Positions 1-12,169 of a stretch of 64,000 bases of DNA are shown here, piece by piece. Every line of letters starts with the position of its first letter. The first letter of the stretch is position 1. Below the pieces are notes generated by a model. The model had not been told where the DNA came from. It made no database searches and was given only the letters and a program-made list of their open reading frames with translations. The stretch covers positions 1,612,001 through 1,676,000 of the forward strand of contig NW_026946671.1 of NCBI RefSeq assembly GCF_035222485.1. Reading direction: 5' to 3'. The DNA comes from Podospora pseudoanserina. Taxonomy: Eukaryota; Ascomycota; Sordariomycetes; Sordariales; Podosporaceae. The position numbers and the translations under genes were made by a program.

Positions 1-1796
1 CAACCCGGGTCGGCACATTTCGGACAGTCGACAACTTCGAAGACTTTGAACTCCGCCCGGGATGGCATCGTATGTTTACCTGACCACCCGCGACCATGTC
101 GAACTTGTCCTGCTCCTCGACGCTTACCATACTCCTTTGCAGCCGGTTCGGAACCAGGGGTCGATCCACTCAAGCCAGATGGTGGCCACGCATCTATGCC
201 TCAACTGAGCGCCCCATGCGAGATCACTATTGTCGACTTCTCCGAAGACAAGCTCTCGATTCAGAACAAGGACAACTCGTCTCTCGGCTCTTTCTTGGAG
301 GTGCCACAACCAAAGTGGGCAAAATGTCGGTGGATCAATGTGAATGGCCTGAGCTGGGATGTTATCCAGCTGCTGGGGAAGCACAAGAGCCTTCATAAAC
401 TGGCCGTGGAAGATATTATGAACACGAGGAGCAGGACAAAGGCCGAGTGGTATCCAACACATGCCTTCATTGTCTTGACTCTTCAAAGGCTTGACGACAC
501 CTACAGGGACTCTGACGACGAGAGCTCTGATTCTGATGAGGCTGATGACACATCTAGCCATGCTAGTAATCGCAGCATCTTCAGTGGGAAAACTGGCAAG
601 TATTCCCGGAAGCTCTTGAGGCGGTTGAAACGGACATTCCGTGCTGGGAAGTTCTCCTCAGACACCACATTAGAGGGTGGGAAGGACTGGGCCCAGGATG
701 GCTCTGGGCCGTATCCCAGGGCTTCACGGTCTGAGTACCCAGAGGGCCCGACCAGAACCTTGCGAAGATACCACGCCGCACCAGACGATCCTATCGCAAG
801 GTTTATGGACAAGAACTCAGCCCTGATCTCCAAAAACTACACGGTAGCCTGTGAGCAGGTCTCCATGTTCATCACGAACGACAACACTATAATTAGTTTC
901 TTTGAAGAATCGGCTGAAGTGATAGAGGCACCCATCATCCAACGTCTCCAGACGAGTGATACAATCATCCGACAGTACGTACACCTCCCGTTCTCATCGC
1001 TAGTGCTTGACTAACAGGCCTTGATTTCTAGCTCATGCGATGCGTCCATGGTGGGACACGCAGTACTGGATGGAATTATCGATCTTGCCATCCAGGTAGC
1101 GAGCTGCTATCGTGATGCTATCGGCGATATTGAACCCGAAGTGTTGACTCACCCCAACATCGGCCACACCAAGAAGCTGTACATCCTCACATCGGAGATC
1201 AATGCGCTGATTAGTTTCATCAATCCAATCACGACATTGATACAAGCCCTGCGTGATCACAAAACGGATATGGCGCTCGACAAAGCCATGGCCAAAATCT
1301 TGGACCCCAATCATGACCCCATCATCACCACGCTGACGTACACCTATCTCGGTGATGTTCTGGACCACTGCGTCCTCATCACAGATACTTTGAATAGGCT
1401 CAAGAGCTCCGCTGATGGGATGATAGGGCTGATTTTCAACACCATTTCAGCACATCAGAACGAATCCATGAAGCAATTGACCACAGCCACCATTATCTTC
1501 TTGCCGCTCACTTTCATCACGGGTTACTTCGGGCAAAACTTTGTTCCGTTCACCGTTTTAGAGCAAGATATTGGCTACTTGTGAGTGTTTCTCTCTCCGG
1601 TTTCGAGAGTCCATCTGTCAAGCAGGCTAACCAGTCTATTTGAAGCTGGAAAATCGCTGTCCCTGTCGTCTTTGCGACGATAATCCTCTTGCAGAGAGAA
1701 GCCATTGTCGACTATTGCAAGGCCATCTTCCAGCGTCGTTATCTCTGGGAGTTGAAGAAAAGGCGCTCGGATCGACGAAACAAGAAGCGGGTTTGA
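1..1796 (+). CDS. CorA-like Mg2+ transporter family protein (5' end cut by window)
   Basis: Partial at the 5' edge. Exon model: <1-69, 143-974, 1032-1580, 1646-1796. The first exon reads in frame 3 and joins by a GTATGT..TTGCAG intron to a segment reading PGSEPGVDPLKPDGGHA. The later joins also keep frame. The product would insert in a membrane as a divalent-cation channel. It has a long soluble N-terminal region, then two C-terminal helices: the first runs into GYFGQNF and the second is WKIAVPVVFATIILL, followed by a basic tail ending KKRRSDRRNKKRV. GYFGQNF stands where canonical CorA proteins have the GMN signature, a substitution I associate with filamentous fungal members. A Ser/Asp-rich acidic insert lies near 510-560. 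Family is confident; substrate is not proven. Confidence 0.85.
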
Positions 1797-2791
1797 GTGT
1801 AGAGCGGGTCTGGTGTGTAAACACACGCAGCATGATCAGGAACTTACGCCGTTCAGGGCCAGAAGCGCTTCATAAACGTCACAATGTCGCTTGACTGGTG
1901 CTCTTCGTGAACTTGAGGATGAGAATACTGTATGTCTCTACTTTCATGTGGGCACGCTCAGATATTTCTGTCAGGTACTGATGTGTCCATCCGAACTCAG
2001 AACCTACAACTTCATCAACTCGTCGGCCCAGGAGATGTTTTCTAGGAGGGAAAGAACGTCTTACGTCACTGCTTCTCGGCCAGACACTAGCTATATGCGG
2101 ATTTCTTCTGCCCGCGACCTGCAATCTTCTTTTTACTATCGCTTCTGATCCATTCACTGCCTCTTCTCCCGCCCACACCTGATTTATCTGGCACTTTGAT
2201 ACCTTCTTCCTCTCTCATTCTTCTACATCTTCCCTTCCATCCTTCCACATCCTCCCTTCCATCCTTCCACATCCTCCCTTCTCATCCTTCCACGCCCTCC
2301 GTCCTCTTCCTTACACCTTCATTTTCCTTCCATCCTCCTCTTCCTCACCCTCTCGTCCTTATAGCCTCACTTCTACATCGACTCTTCCACGCCATTCTTT
2401 ATCTTCTTCACTGCTGGCTCGCTTGACTTTTTATCGACCGTCCTCCAGTTCTTCACAATCTTACCAAGTCCCCGCCCGACTTCCAGCCACTCTCACTACA
2501 ATTCGACTCTCTGCCTCTGATATCCGATATATCCTGCTCGAGTTCGCTCAACTATTCCGCGCCTTCCTTCTAATAGCTGATATCGAACAGCGCATAGTAC
2601 CTTCCTCTATTTTCAACTAACCGACATTTCTATTTGACTTTTTCTACAAGTTCCCGACCACAATCTTTTCCCATCCTTTTCTTTTATCTTTCAATTCTTA
2701 CTTGCACACAGGACAGGAGGCCTCGCCAGTTGTCGTTCACAAGTAATTTACTCACTCATTTCTTTCATCTTCAGTCATCATCTTATTCAAC
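1797..2791. promoter_or_regulatory. Intergenic; pyrimidine-rich leader of the SNF2 gene
   Basis: No convincing gene. From about 2190 to 2700 the + strand is almost purely C and T, typical of a fungal promoter and 5' leader feeding the ATG at 2792. Inside it, at about 2227-2303, lies a degenerate tandem repeat of roughly 22 bases (units like CATCCTTCCACATCCTCCCT). Confidence 0.5.
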
Positions 2792-5700
2792 ATGGCTCTT
2801 GGGGATACACCTGAAATCGGCCAGCAGGCATATGGGACAGTTGGAGATTCCAACACGACTAACTTCCCGCCATCGCCCACCAAACTCACGTTTGCTCCAG
2901 TGGTTGACCCAGGTGCAGGCAGCGGGCCAAAAAAGGCCGGTAAAAAAGGCAAGAAGGCCAAAAAAAGCGACCTGGACCCTAACGGCCCCCCCAAGAATGC
3001 TAAGGAATACTGGCAGCAACACTATGCTCGTGCGTGCGAGAGCGGGTCGAATTTGAAGCGCGAGGCTGTTGAGGAGCCCTACGAGACTCCCTCCACCAAA
3101 ATACAGCGCATGTCAGGCCCAGACGACAAATCTGAGGGGCTTATTCCAGTCAAAGCCGAGACGGATGTTTCGATCAAGGCTGAGGAACCTGGTTTCATCG
3201 AGATCGAGGTGCCTGTTTTCGTCAAGGCTGAGGGGCCAGGTCTCATCAAGACTGAGGAGGATACCGCATGTGACTACAAGATACCTTTACCAAGTAAAAC
3301 GGCGGTCCAGGCTGCAGTCGACGAAGCCTTGCAAACAATTGAGGACAGGCTTGACAAGGGGGATATGCAGGCGTGCAAGGACTTTGAAGAGTTTCGTGAA
3401 GCCACGCTGTCATTTGGGGTCAATAACTGTAAGCCAGTGGAGGGAAAGTGGAAGCTCAAAGGCTTCAAAACACCACTTTACAATCACCAGGTACGTACAT
3501 GCTTCTCATCCCTAACTCAGGATCAGCTCACCAATATCTCATGGATGTGACAGTTGATAGGGGTGAGATGGATGTGTTCCCGAGAGTTCCACCCCCGCGG
3601 GTCCAATGGAGGGATCCTCGCCGACGAAATGGGTCTCGGGAAGACAGTTCAGCTCCTGGCGTGCATGTCACAAAACCCGCCTAGTAGTCGCCGGGACAAA
3701 ACCCAAAAAACCCTCATCATTGCGCCAGAGAAGCTGTTGACGCAGTGGTATCGGGAGATATTTGATCATTGCGACGACAAAGGCCTGCGAGTGTTGGTCT
3801 ACAAAAACACCAATGCAATGGCCGATGATGAGTGCGCCAATAGTGATATCATGTAAGTATCACGGAGTTGCCTTCCTGTGCGTTCTATGCTAATCAAGCA
3901 TGAACGTTCAGAATCACGAATTATGCACAAGTTCAACGCCAAGCTAGCAAAGGCCTCGCCGAATGTGAGGAGTCGGAGGAGAGTGAGGATCCTTCAGATT
4001 TTCGAGAGATCTCCCTGAAGCAGAAACTGCACCGGCATGGCCCCCCGTTGTTTCGCATCAACTACTACCGCATCGTTCTAGATGAGGCCCATGCGATTAA
4101 TAACAGGGAGAGCAGCACGTCCCTCGCCTGCAGATACCTCACAGGCAAATATCGCTGGGTTCTAACGGGAACCCCGCTGACCAACACCACAGCAGAGGTA
4201 TTTCCCTACCTTGACTTCTTGGGCACCAAGTTCAAGAAGTACGATACCTTCATTCAGGCTATGGGGGGCGTCAAGGGCAAGATGGGAGACATGGAAGAAC
4301 TTCAGAAAACGCTATCGGAACTTACTCTGAGACGTCGTGTTGACACGCAACTGATGGGCGCACCCATTCTTCAGATTCCCAAGGCACATCCGGTTCAGGT
4401 TGTCACGGTTAACTTTTCCCCTTTTGAGATGGAAGCATACGGGAAAACAAACCGGAGACAGATGGCGTTGGAGGTACGACGCCAAGCGTATCAAGACGCC
4501 GGTCAACCATATGATCCCGGACCAGAAAAGGGTACAATGCAAAAGATTGTCGATCATCTCCAATTCTTCACCTCGCATCCAGCCCTTGTTGAGCCTGACT
4601 GGTATGAGGACCAGGAGAACCAAGACAAGTCTAGGCTGCCGGAGCTCAGTGAGGTCAAATGCAACTGCTTCTGCAGATATTGCCGGCGAGTCGTGACCCC
4701 GGCCTCTAAATTGGCTGATGTAAGCACCCGCTTTCATGGAACTTTCATCCGTCCGTAATACTAATAAATCTGTTCAGTGCGGCCACCCGTTCTGCGCCTC
4801 ATGTTTCGGTAACCTCATATCCCGTCATCACAACAAGGAGAAAGCCTGTTGCCCGAGCTGCAACAAGCCAGTCGGTTCTGGTAGATCAGGCAAGGGCAGC
4901 TGTCCGAGTCATCAGGGCATGCCTATCCTGCCTCGCGATAACGGGCACACTTACCGCCACTTTGGTGACGATGACAATGGGTTTCAGCCACGGTTCAGTA
5001 AGCATCAAGAAACCACAGGGAAAGGGACGAAAAAGAAGGCACGCAGAGCGAAGTCTGGCAAGAAGAAGAGGCATCCATGGAAGAGAATAAAAGCAACCAA
5101 GACGAATAATAAGGGGGGAAAGCAGAAGAGACAAACTGTCCAAACAGTGCAGCAAACACGCGCCAACACGCTCAATTTCATGAAGGGCGTCGACTCCCAT
5201 CCTTGGGATCCGGTGCCGCACAGCGCTAAAACGAAGGCGACACTTGACCTAATCGACGGATGGCAATCTGAAGCGCCAGAGGATAAGATTATCATCTTTG
5301 TGCAATGGATCCCGATGCTCTCGATTTTGGGCCGCATGCTTACACAGAGCGGATACCGGTTTGTGTACTTCTGGGGCGACCTGGACCAAAACGACCAAGA
5401 GCAGTCTCTAAAGACCTTCAGGAAGGTCCCGGCCGTGAAGATCATGCTGGCATCTATCACCTGCACCGCACACGGTCTGAACCTCACTGTGGCGAGCCGG
5501 GCCATCATGTATGACCACTGGTGGAATGTCTGTCGCCAGCAGCAAGCCTTCGGAAGAATTCACCGTATTGGACAAACCAAGGAAGTGCATACGGCCAAGA
5601 TTGTGGTTGCAGGCTCTGTGGATGAGAGGATTATTCAAATTCAGCAGGATAAGGAGACTGCTATTTCTGGGGTTATGGATGGCATGGACGAGATCAAGAA

Positions 5701-5950
5701 GCGGCCAATCTCGATAGCTAAGGAGATCCTGGGGTTGGGGGATCTTTCAGACTCTATCGATGAAAATGCTGATATAGATGAGGACGAGGATTACTACGAG
5801 GATAGCGATGACGAGGATGATGATGAGGAGGAGACTGATAGCGAGAGCGAATCCACTAGTGATGAGAGTGGCAGTGAGAGTGGCTCCGGTAGTGGCAGCT
5901 ATGATGATAACGAGGATGATGGAGAGCACTCGGGGTCGAAGTCGGATTAG
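2792..5950 (+). CDS. SNF2-family ATPase with embedded RING finger (Rad5/Rad16-like)
   Basis: Exons 2792-3490, 3554-3852, 3912-4719, 4778-5950; all joins keep frame, giving 992 aa. Expected to be a nuclear dsDNA translocase and E3 ubiquitin ligase. N-terminal 1-230 is low-complexity and lysine-rich (KKAGKKGKKAKK). The SNF2 core has Walker A DEMGLGKT at 257-264 and DEAH at 390-393. A C3HC4-type RING sits between the two lobes at about 587-630 (C587, C590, CGH 603-605, C608, C611, C627, C630), split by the last intron. The helicase C lobe starts near 771 and includes GRIHRIGQ at about 861-868. The tail is extremely acidic and serine-rich. I see no HIRAN domain, so it is not a full Rad5; a Rad16-like or fungal-specific SNF2-RING protein fits better. 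Confidence 0.88.
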
Positions 5951-6443
5951 TTTGCTTATTCTTGCTTGAGGAAGATTTGACATTAAATATTGGCTTTCTT
6001 GACAGGGGACAATAATCTGGGATGGTTAGTGGCCGGTTGGTGGGACAGGAGTATCATAACTGCTGTCCCTGAAACCTGATGAGATTTAACAAGGCCAACA
6101 CTTCGTTCAATTTATAGTTTCCAAAATTCAATATTTCGAGGTGATCGCCCACTTTTTGATTGCGGGTGCTCATCATGTTGTGCGCACCGGGTGGAAATAA
6201 AGAGAGGAGCACCGTATTCAGTTGCATCCATGATCGATGTTCTACGCAAAGGAGAGGTCGCTAAAGAAGTGGAAGGCGCTGTTTAGCAACGTGGACGAAA
6301 GACTGATGATCACAACCGTCATTGGCAGGCCGAAAATGCGCATGGGTTGTTCGATTGAGGTTAGATTGATGTAGTTTGATTACCTACAGAGCTCCTTCTT
6401 ATTTCACCTGATGCACACAATAAAAATTGTGGGTCGCCTGCAA
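5951..6443. other. Intergenic between convergent genes
   Basis: Holds the 3' regions of the SNF2 gene and the dioxygenase gene. No ORF, RNA or repeat seen. Confidence 0.5.
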
Positions 6444-7749
6444 TCAAGGCGAGTGGTCACCCACCCTATCCCTTGCCAGACCAAGAGCCTCCTTCTCGTC
6501 TTCATCCAGAAGACCCAAAGCCTGTCGACGAGTCGGGGCCTTTGAGTCGAAGTAGGGCTTTTCGGCAAGCGATGTGACACGAGTGCCGTGTCTCGAATAC
6601 TTTCCTTCGTAATCCCAACTGGCGCTATGGATCGTAATTCTAACGTTATTTGCAGGTTAGTCAATTTGCTTTCCCCTCCTCTTCTTCAATCTGTCGTCGC
6701 TGACTCACCTGTTGTCCCACAGAGCACTGGTCCCGGCGGTCCATCGGAATCGGGCCTGGATATCCGCGTTCTTCTCATACACGTCATGCAGATAATTCAA
6801 GATCAAGTCGCTCTCAGCTTTATCCAATCCAACTATCCTCGTCGTCAGCGCGCGGTTCACCCAGAGTGCTTTCCAGCCTGTTGCAGGGTGCACACGAACA
6901 AGAGGATGGACCCTTTCGACGAACTTTGGACCGGCACTCGGATTCTCGCGGTCAAGATAGGCATGTGCGGAGCGATACACAGCTTGTTTTCCATCGATGA
7001 ACTTGCGGAATTCGGGGGATAGTTTCTCATAAGCACCGTATCCCGAGGCCCAGAGCGTGTCCCCCCCTACCGGAGGCACAGTGTCGTTGTGGAGGTGGGT
7101 AATGCCTGCCGGCTGTCGTTCATGGACAAGATCGGTGTGCCATCGAGACGCTCCTCCTGGGTTACGAAAGTTGGCGGGCAAATCTTGGGCCTGGAGGTCT
7201 GGCCAGATGACAGTCACGCCCGGGACGCCAGGCACTTGTGGGACCTGGGGCTGCATCACGACTGAGTCAGCTCATTGCTACTGGGGGTGGGATAGCATCA
7301 CATACATGCACTTCAACCTCACCAAACCATTCTCCTAGCTCTCTCTGTTGTTGTGGGGAAATATCTTGGTCTCTGAGAAACACAACACTGCGTTCCGCGA
7401 TCAAAAGAGCAAGCTCGTCACGTTGCTCGGGTGTCAGGTCCTTCAACTGGAGACCCTCAATCTCAGTACCGATATGGGCTGTCAGGTCGGTCACCTTGCT
7501 TGCCGCCGAAAACAGATTCTTCTTGGACTTGTCAGCTCTGGCCCCTGCATCTTCATGGATACGCTCAGCACTGCGGAGTTGGTAGACATCCTGGAGATAC
7601 AAGGGTACTAGTGGACGGTATGGATATCCGTTGGTCAGGTCTACTCCAGACCTGATCAGCCGTTGCCGGGCTGGCTCTGGGAGGGCCAAGGTGTCTTTCT
7701 TGGGCTCGACTGTGTCGACGATTGATGCCTCGATTGCAGCAGGCGCCAT
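6444..7749 (-). CDS. TauD/TfdA-family 2-oxoglutarate/Fe(II) dioxygenase
   Basis: Exons on the minus strand: 7749-7306, 7250-6709, 6639-6444; joins keep frame, 393 aa. Members of this family (taurine, sulfonate, 2,4-D dioxygenases; yeast Jlp1) hydroxylate a substrate while decarboxylating 2-oxoglutarate, often releasing sulfite. Iron ligands are visible: HTD at 186-188 within SRWHTDLVHERQ, and a distal His at about 333 in WDNRITIHSASWDY, followed by arginines (345, 349) that could bind 2-oxoglutarate. The ATG at 7749 is chosen because it is the first in-frame Met. The gene is divergent from the flavin monooxygenase at 8626. The real substrate is unknown. Confidence 0.88.
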
Positions 7750-8625
7750 GGTCAAGATGCTGACAAGAAAATGTATGATATTTTAAGCTCTCCAAGACAC
7801 CTGTTTTGGGGTCGTCCATGAGAGGGTTCAGCAGCAGATATGGTTTGGATTTACAACAACATCGCTCACATGCCCCCCACTCGTCAAGGAAACCGGCATT
7901 GCCAGCATTCATATCAATACCGCTTCTGCAAAGCGGTTATCAATGATCCAATATGTATACCGGATTGCGAGATCACTACAATATGTCGTGGAAGTGAGGG
8001 GCACTGCACATCACCGGGTATAAGATACCGGTTGCATCTTTGAAAACCACATCACCGGACCTATCAGTCCGTTCGATGACGGGGAATGACGGATGCGTTT
8101 GTGATGCCATGTCTGCACAAATTGTGTGCTTGGCGGTCGCCATAATACGGGTACATTTGATTTCAGGGCTTGTCATGGTATCAAAATTGCAGGCTACCAC
8201 AGAGCTGGTCGTATGCCCAAGTCCACAGTTCTGGCAGTTTTCAAAGCCATTCCATCCGATTTATTCTCTTGTCCCATGACTCACCCAATGTCTTGTCAAA
8301 AGTAGAGATGAATGCATGTAGCCTACCTAGAGAATGCCGATCAAATCGAAGAGTGATAAGGGATCTGGCACAAATTCAGCATTGTCAACTCTTTCAATAC
8401 AGCCCCTCAGAGCACATACCATTTTCAGAATCAACATTGATGTTTGCGCGATCAGCTACGCAATATGGCGTGATCCATGACGCGGGGGTTGGGCCACATC
8501 TGAGCTCGCAGAAAAGTATCGCATCTCCATATTTGAAGTCCACTAAAGATGCTGAGCTCGATACTCTTTTATATTTCCCTTCCTAATGTTGCTCAAAACA
8601 GTGATAGAGATTCACCATCAGGAAC
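7750..8625. promoter_or_regulatory. Divergent intergenic region between dioxygenase and flavin monooxygenase
   Basis: 876 bases shared by two divergent oxidative-enzyme genes. It contains an interrupted palindrome GGTAT-AAG-ATACC at 8017-8029 and several CCGG-containing words nearby (7960, 8014, 8028, 8055), compatible with zinc-cluster factor sites but unproven. No gene seen. Confidence 0.4.
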
Positions 8626-10215
8626 ATGTCGGAACTACGAAGTCAACCTTCTCGGCAGACGGTCGCAGTCATCGGAGCAGGTATCAGCGGCGTATGCACA
8701 GCTGCACACTTGCTAAAAGAAGGTCTCTCAGTGACGGTCTTCGAACGCTCAAGCATTGCCGGTGGAATCTGGCACTATGATGACCGCGTTCCCGGCGACC
8801 CATCATATCCTAGCAACACGCCGTCTCTTGGGGACTATGAGGTTTCTCAACGAGGTCAATTTTCCTATGTTACGCCTCCATCTGAGCAAAGGATTGAAAC
8901 ACCACAAAATCAGACCTTTCGGGTGGAAGCAAACAACTACCTTTCCGACCTCGAGGCGCACTTCTCACCACCCGGCCCGTGTTACCAAGGCCTACGCAAT
9001 AACGTCCCGACATACCTCATGGAAAGTAGTCTGGGCCAGTGGCCCGAGGGTACCGAACCCGTAGTTGGTCAAAGAGATGTTGAAAATTACGTCCAAGGCC
9101 TGGCAGAAGTGCATGACGTCAACAACCAGACTCTATTTCACACCCGAGTAGATGAGGTCAAGAAGACACAGGATGGGTCCAAGTGGGAGTTGCGATCAGT
9201 GACGTTGGAGAAAGAAGAGCTTGGTGTTCGGTTCACTGAAAGATTACATCTATTTGATCGAGTTGTCGTGGCTTCGGGGCATTATAACATGCCACGGATT
9301 CCTGACATTACTGGACTCAAGGAATGGAAAACAAGGTTTCACGCCAGGATCATTCATTCAAAGCAGTATCGAAACCCACAGAGGTATCGGGACCAGAATG
9401 TGGTGGTTCTTGGTGCTGGTGTGTCTGCTTTGGATATCTGCCGGGAGCTGGATGGAGTTGTAAACAAAGTCTACCAGAGTGCCCGTGGAGGACAGTTTGA
9501 CCTCCCAGTCTCACTGCTGCCGTCATCTACGAGACGAGTGCCGGAAATAGCTAGCTTTATTCTCGATAACGACGAAAGACACCAGCACTTTCCGGAAGAT
9601 GGCCAGCATATTCCCGGGAAGATCGCTTTGAAGGACGGCCAAGTACTCGACAAGATTCACCACGTGGTCATGGCAACAGGATATATAACATCTTACCCTT
9701 TCCTCCCGCATCTCCATTCCGACACGGCACCAATCACAGAACCAGGGGAATATCTGGTGGTGACATCGGACGGCAACATGGCGCATAACTTGCACAAAGA
9801 TATCTTCTACATCCCCGACCCAACCTTGGCTTTTGTAGGCGTACCTTATCATGTGGTCACGTTTTCGCTTTTTGATTTTCAGGCCCAGGCGGTGGCAAGA
9901 GTGTTTACTGGGAGAGCAAAGCTTCCAAGTCGAAAATTGATGAGACACGAGTACGAGAGAAGGGTGCTGGAGAAAGGCCTCGGAAGAGGGTTCCACTCGC
10001 TACATCAAGAGGGAAAGGAGTTGGCGTATGTAAGGGAGCTGGTTGAATGGGTCAACGAAGGTGATGTTCATGGAGAGGGGCGGAATGACTGCAACATGAA
10101 GGGGCATACCGCGGAGTGGCTGGCGGGATATTATGAGATGAAGGCAAAGACTAGAGGGTTGTTTCCAGGTAGGGGAATTATATCTGTGGCGGAAGATACT
10201 ACACTACGGAACTGA
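8626..10215 (+). CDS. Flavin-containing monooxygenase
   Basis: Single exon, 529 aa, ATG at 8626. FAD-dependent NADPH monooxygenase that would oxidise soft nucleophiles (N, S) or act as a Baeyer-Villiger type enzyme. The FAD dinucleotide motif GAGISG is at 17-22, preceded by a beta strand. The fingerprint-like FHARIIHSKQYR starts at about 238, and the NADPH motif LGAGVSALDI follows at about 262. A later ATGY-type motif (VVMATGYITSYPFLP) supports the FMO superfamily. No membrane anchor or signal peptide is evident. Its divergent neighbour is a TauD-like dioxygenase, hinting at joint catabolism of an N- or S-containing compound; that link is inference. Confidence 0.9.
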   Translation: MSELRSQPSRQTVAVIGAGISGVCTAAHLLKEGLSVTVFERSSIAGGIWHYDDRVPGDPSYPSNTPSLGDYEVSQRGQFSYVTPPSEQRIETPQNQTFRVEANNYLSDLEAHFSPPGPCYQGLRNNVPTYLMESSLGQWPEGTEPVVGQRDVENYVQGLAEVHDVNNQTLFHTRVDEVKKTQDGSKWELRSVTLEKEELGVRFTERLHLFDRVVVASGHYNMPRIPDITGLKEWKTRFHARIIHSKQYRNPQRYRDQNVVVLGAGVSALDICRELDGVVNKVYQSARGGQFDLPVSLLPSSTRRVPEIASFILDNDERHQHFPEDGQHIPGKIALKDGQVLDKIHHVVMATGYITSYPFLPHLHSDTAPITEPGEYLVVTSDGNMAHNLHKDIFYIPDPTLAFVGVPYHVVTFSLFDFQAQAVARVFTGRAKLPSRKLMRHEYERRVLEKGLGRGFHSLHQEGKELAYVRELVEWVNEGDVHGEGRNDCNMKGHTAEWLAGYYEMKAKTRGLFPGRGIISVAEDTTLRN

Positions 10216-11349
10216 GGTTGCGAACCTCGAGACTTCTCGGGTACGGTACCCGTGACGCAAACGGGCATTTATCTGTGGTTCTCCCATCTGGCTTCCTCTA
10301 GAGTCTGGTGGTGCTCTTCCATCGTCTTCTAGCATCTTCATCACACTCTCAGTCTGTGGCCCAAAGTGGGGCCGAGCAGATGGCAACCGGGCACTGACGT
10401 CACCCGATAGTCGCGAGAATCGGATGGGACAGTCCGCCCATAGAGGCTCTCGTTTCTTTGCCTTATTACTTATGCGCAAATGAGTTGTTGTTGAGGAAAA
10501 TAAAGTCATTGGATAGAGGGGTTTCTGGAGAGCAACTGTATGTAAGACTTTTTCTGAGAAATTTCGTTGTTGCAAAGATATTGCTGCAGAGAATCACGAA
10601 ATGCCCCAAAAGCTGGTTATGTCCTTTTCCATCCGCGTGTTACGCGCAACAGGTCCAAATTCTACTTCAGTAGTATCTTTGAATTCTTCTTTGTTCGCGC
10701 TATAACTTGACGTGGAGTGTTTGACGGAGGTCTATCATGCTATCAAGCAATTCGATGAAGAAGGCGAGATCCCATCTACTTTCCTGGGGGTCCTTCTCCG
10801 CAGGGGGCGTGCTTCTACCTTGAGCGCACTCCTATCCCAAAGCTTCCTAACTACACCCCCAGATACTTTGCAGTTCCCAAACATGAAAAGAAGATCAACA
10901 GTCCATCACACTCAAAATCGCTTACAAAAACTAATCTCTGGCATCATCAGCGCTGGCTTTACCTCCGCACATTTTTTAATGAAAGAAAGGAGCAGTGCAT
11001 CACCAGATCAAGACCAACATACCAGTCCACCCCCACCAAAAGTGACCTTCAACCATCACATGCCAAATCACACTGACACATGCAAATAGCTACGTAATGG
11101 CTACGCACTTGACCATTTCAGGCGGGCTGATTGTGTTTGCCCCAGAGGTGCCCCCAATGATGTACTTAACAAACCCTTCAGTCCCCAAATTTTGGCGGAA
11201 GCTTTTCTTCTTTTTTTTTCATCGAACTGCAGAAGTCAGCCAGTCAACAAGCATAAAGGCACGTATATTCACCCCATTTTGTCGTGAGCAAACACATACT
11301 TCACTAACCAACAAAACAGGCACTCTTGCTCGCTCGCTCCGCTGCTGTG
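10216..11349. other. Intergenic region, no supported gene
   Basis: Short ORFs only (for example 10712-11089), none with a recognisable domain or codon-supported structure. The right end, from about 11320, begins the GCTCGCTC-rich leader of the next gene. Confidence 0.4.
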
Positions 11350-11539
11350 GTAAGCTTCTGTTCGTCCATGCCTTCTTGATTTCGCTTGCTGACCAGTCTC
11401 TTGCAGATTTGTGTGATTGCTTACCGCTCGCTCGTAAATTTTGTGTGACAGCTTGTCACTCGCTGGTGAATTGTTTGTGGTATGTTTTCGCTCGCTCACT
11501 CTTGTTGACCTCGTCTGCTAATGCTGCTCTTTTTCACAG
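11350..11539 (+). promoter_or_regulatory. Two candidate introns in the 5' leader of the orphan ORF
   Basis: Intron-like segments 11350-11406 (GTAAGC...TTGCAG, with GCTGAC as branch site) and 11480-11539 (GTATGT...TTCACAG, with GCTAAT as branch site). Both have good fungal consensus and a length of 57-60 bases. They lie in a GCTCGCTC-rich stretch just before the ATG at 11627, suggesting a spliced, untranslated leader. Confidence 0.45.
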
Positions 11540-11626
11540 CTGTGCTTGCACACGCTCGCTCGATCCGTTTGCTCGCCCCACGCCACCCATTTATCTTTTT
11601 ATCTTTTTCTTTTTTTTTTCTCGACA

Positions 11627-12169
11627 ATGGCTCGCAGTGCCATACCTTCCACCACCTGGCCCCGGTACGTCGTCCGTCCGAGTCCGACACCTCCCGACCC
11701 TGCGATCCGGGTGCAGGCCTGGCTGGATCGTGTGGTCCACAAGATGAAGGACGGGGTCCTTCCCATTTCGTCGGTACGTCGAGCCCTGGATGCATCAATG
11801 CTCGGTCCTCCCCAGCAGCGCAAATGGGCCCCAGCTCGCCCATTCCTTCTGGCCAGTTCCGAGGATGGCGGCATCTTCGGAGTGAAGCGCAATCCGGATT
11901 TTTCTCCTCGTCCTCCTCGCCCGATTCTTCGTCCTCCTCCTCGTTCTCCGATAGCGGCGACGACGGCAAGTCCTCCTCCCCCCACAATTCCTCCTCCTCC
12001 GACGATGGCGAGTGCTCCTCGTCCTCCATCTTCCGATGCTCTTGTTCCTGTCGTGTTCGTTCCCGTGGTGTTGGTTCCGGTCGTGTTCGCACTGGCTGTG
12101 CCCGCTCCGGTTGTCTTCGCCCCGGTCGTTTTCGTTCCGGTCGTCTTCGCTCCTTGGACTCCGTTGTGA
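11627..12169 (+). CDS. Orphan proline-rich hypothetical protein
   Basis: 180 aa from the ATG after a T-rich leader. I do not recognise it. Residues 1-85 look like ordinary protein (AWLDRVVHKMKDGVLPISS). The rest is proline-rich, then a run of PVVF/VPVV repeats to the stop. The other + frame is open over the same span and encodes a Ser/Asp-rich string (11521-12288), and the minus strand is open with a Glu-rich string. Coding capacity of this frame is therefore uncertain; the compositional repeat explains all three open frames. Two well-formed introns just upstream favour a real transcript. Confidence 0.35.
   Translation: MARSAIPSTTWPRYVVRPSPTPPDPAIRVQAWLDRVVHKMKDGVLPISSVRRALDASMLGPPQQRKWAPARPFLLASSEDGGIFGVKRNPDFSPRPPRPILRPPPRSPIAATTASPPPPTIPPPPTMASAPRPPSSDALVPVVFVPVVLVPVVFALAVPAPVVFAPVVFVPVVFAPWTPL

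Noticed and set aside
10712-11089. 125-aa + ORF
   Set aside because: No domain or splice context; consistent with chance.
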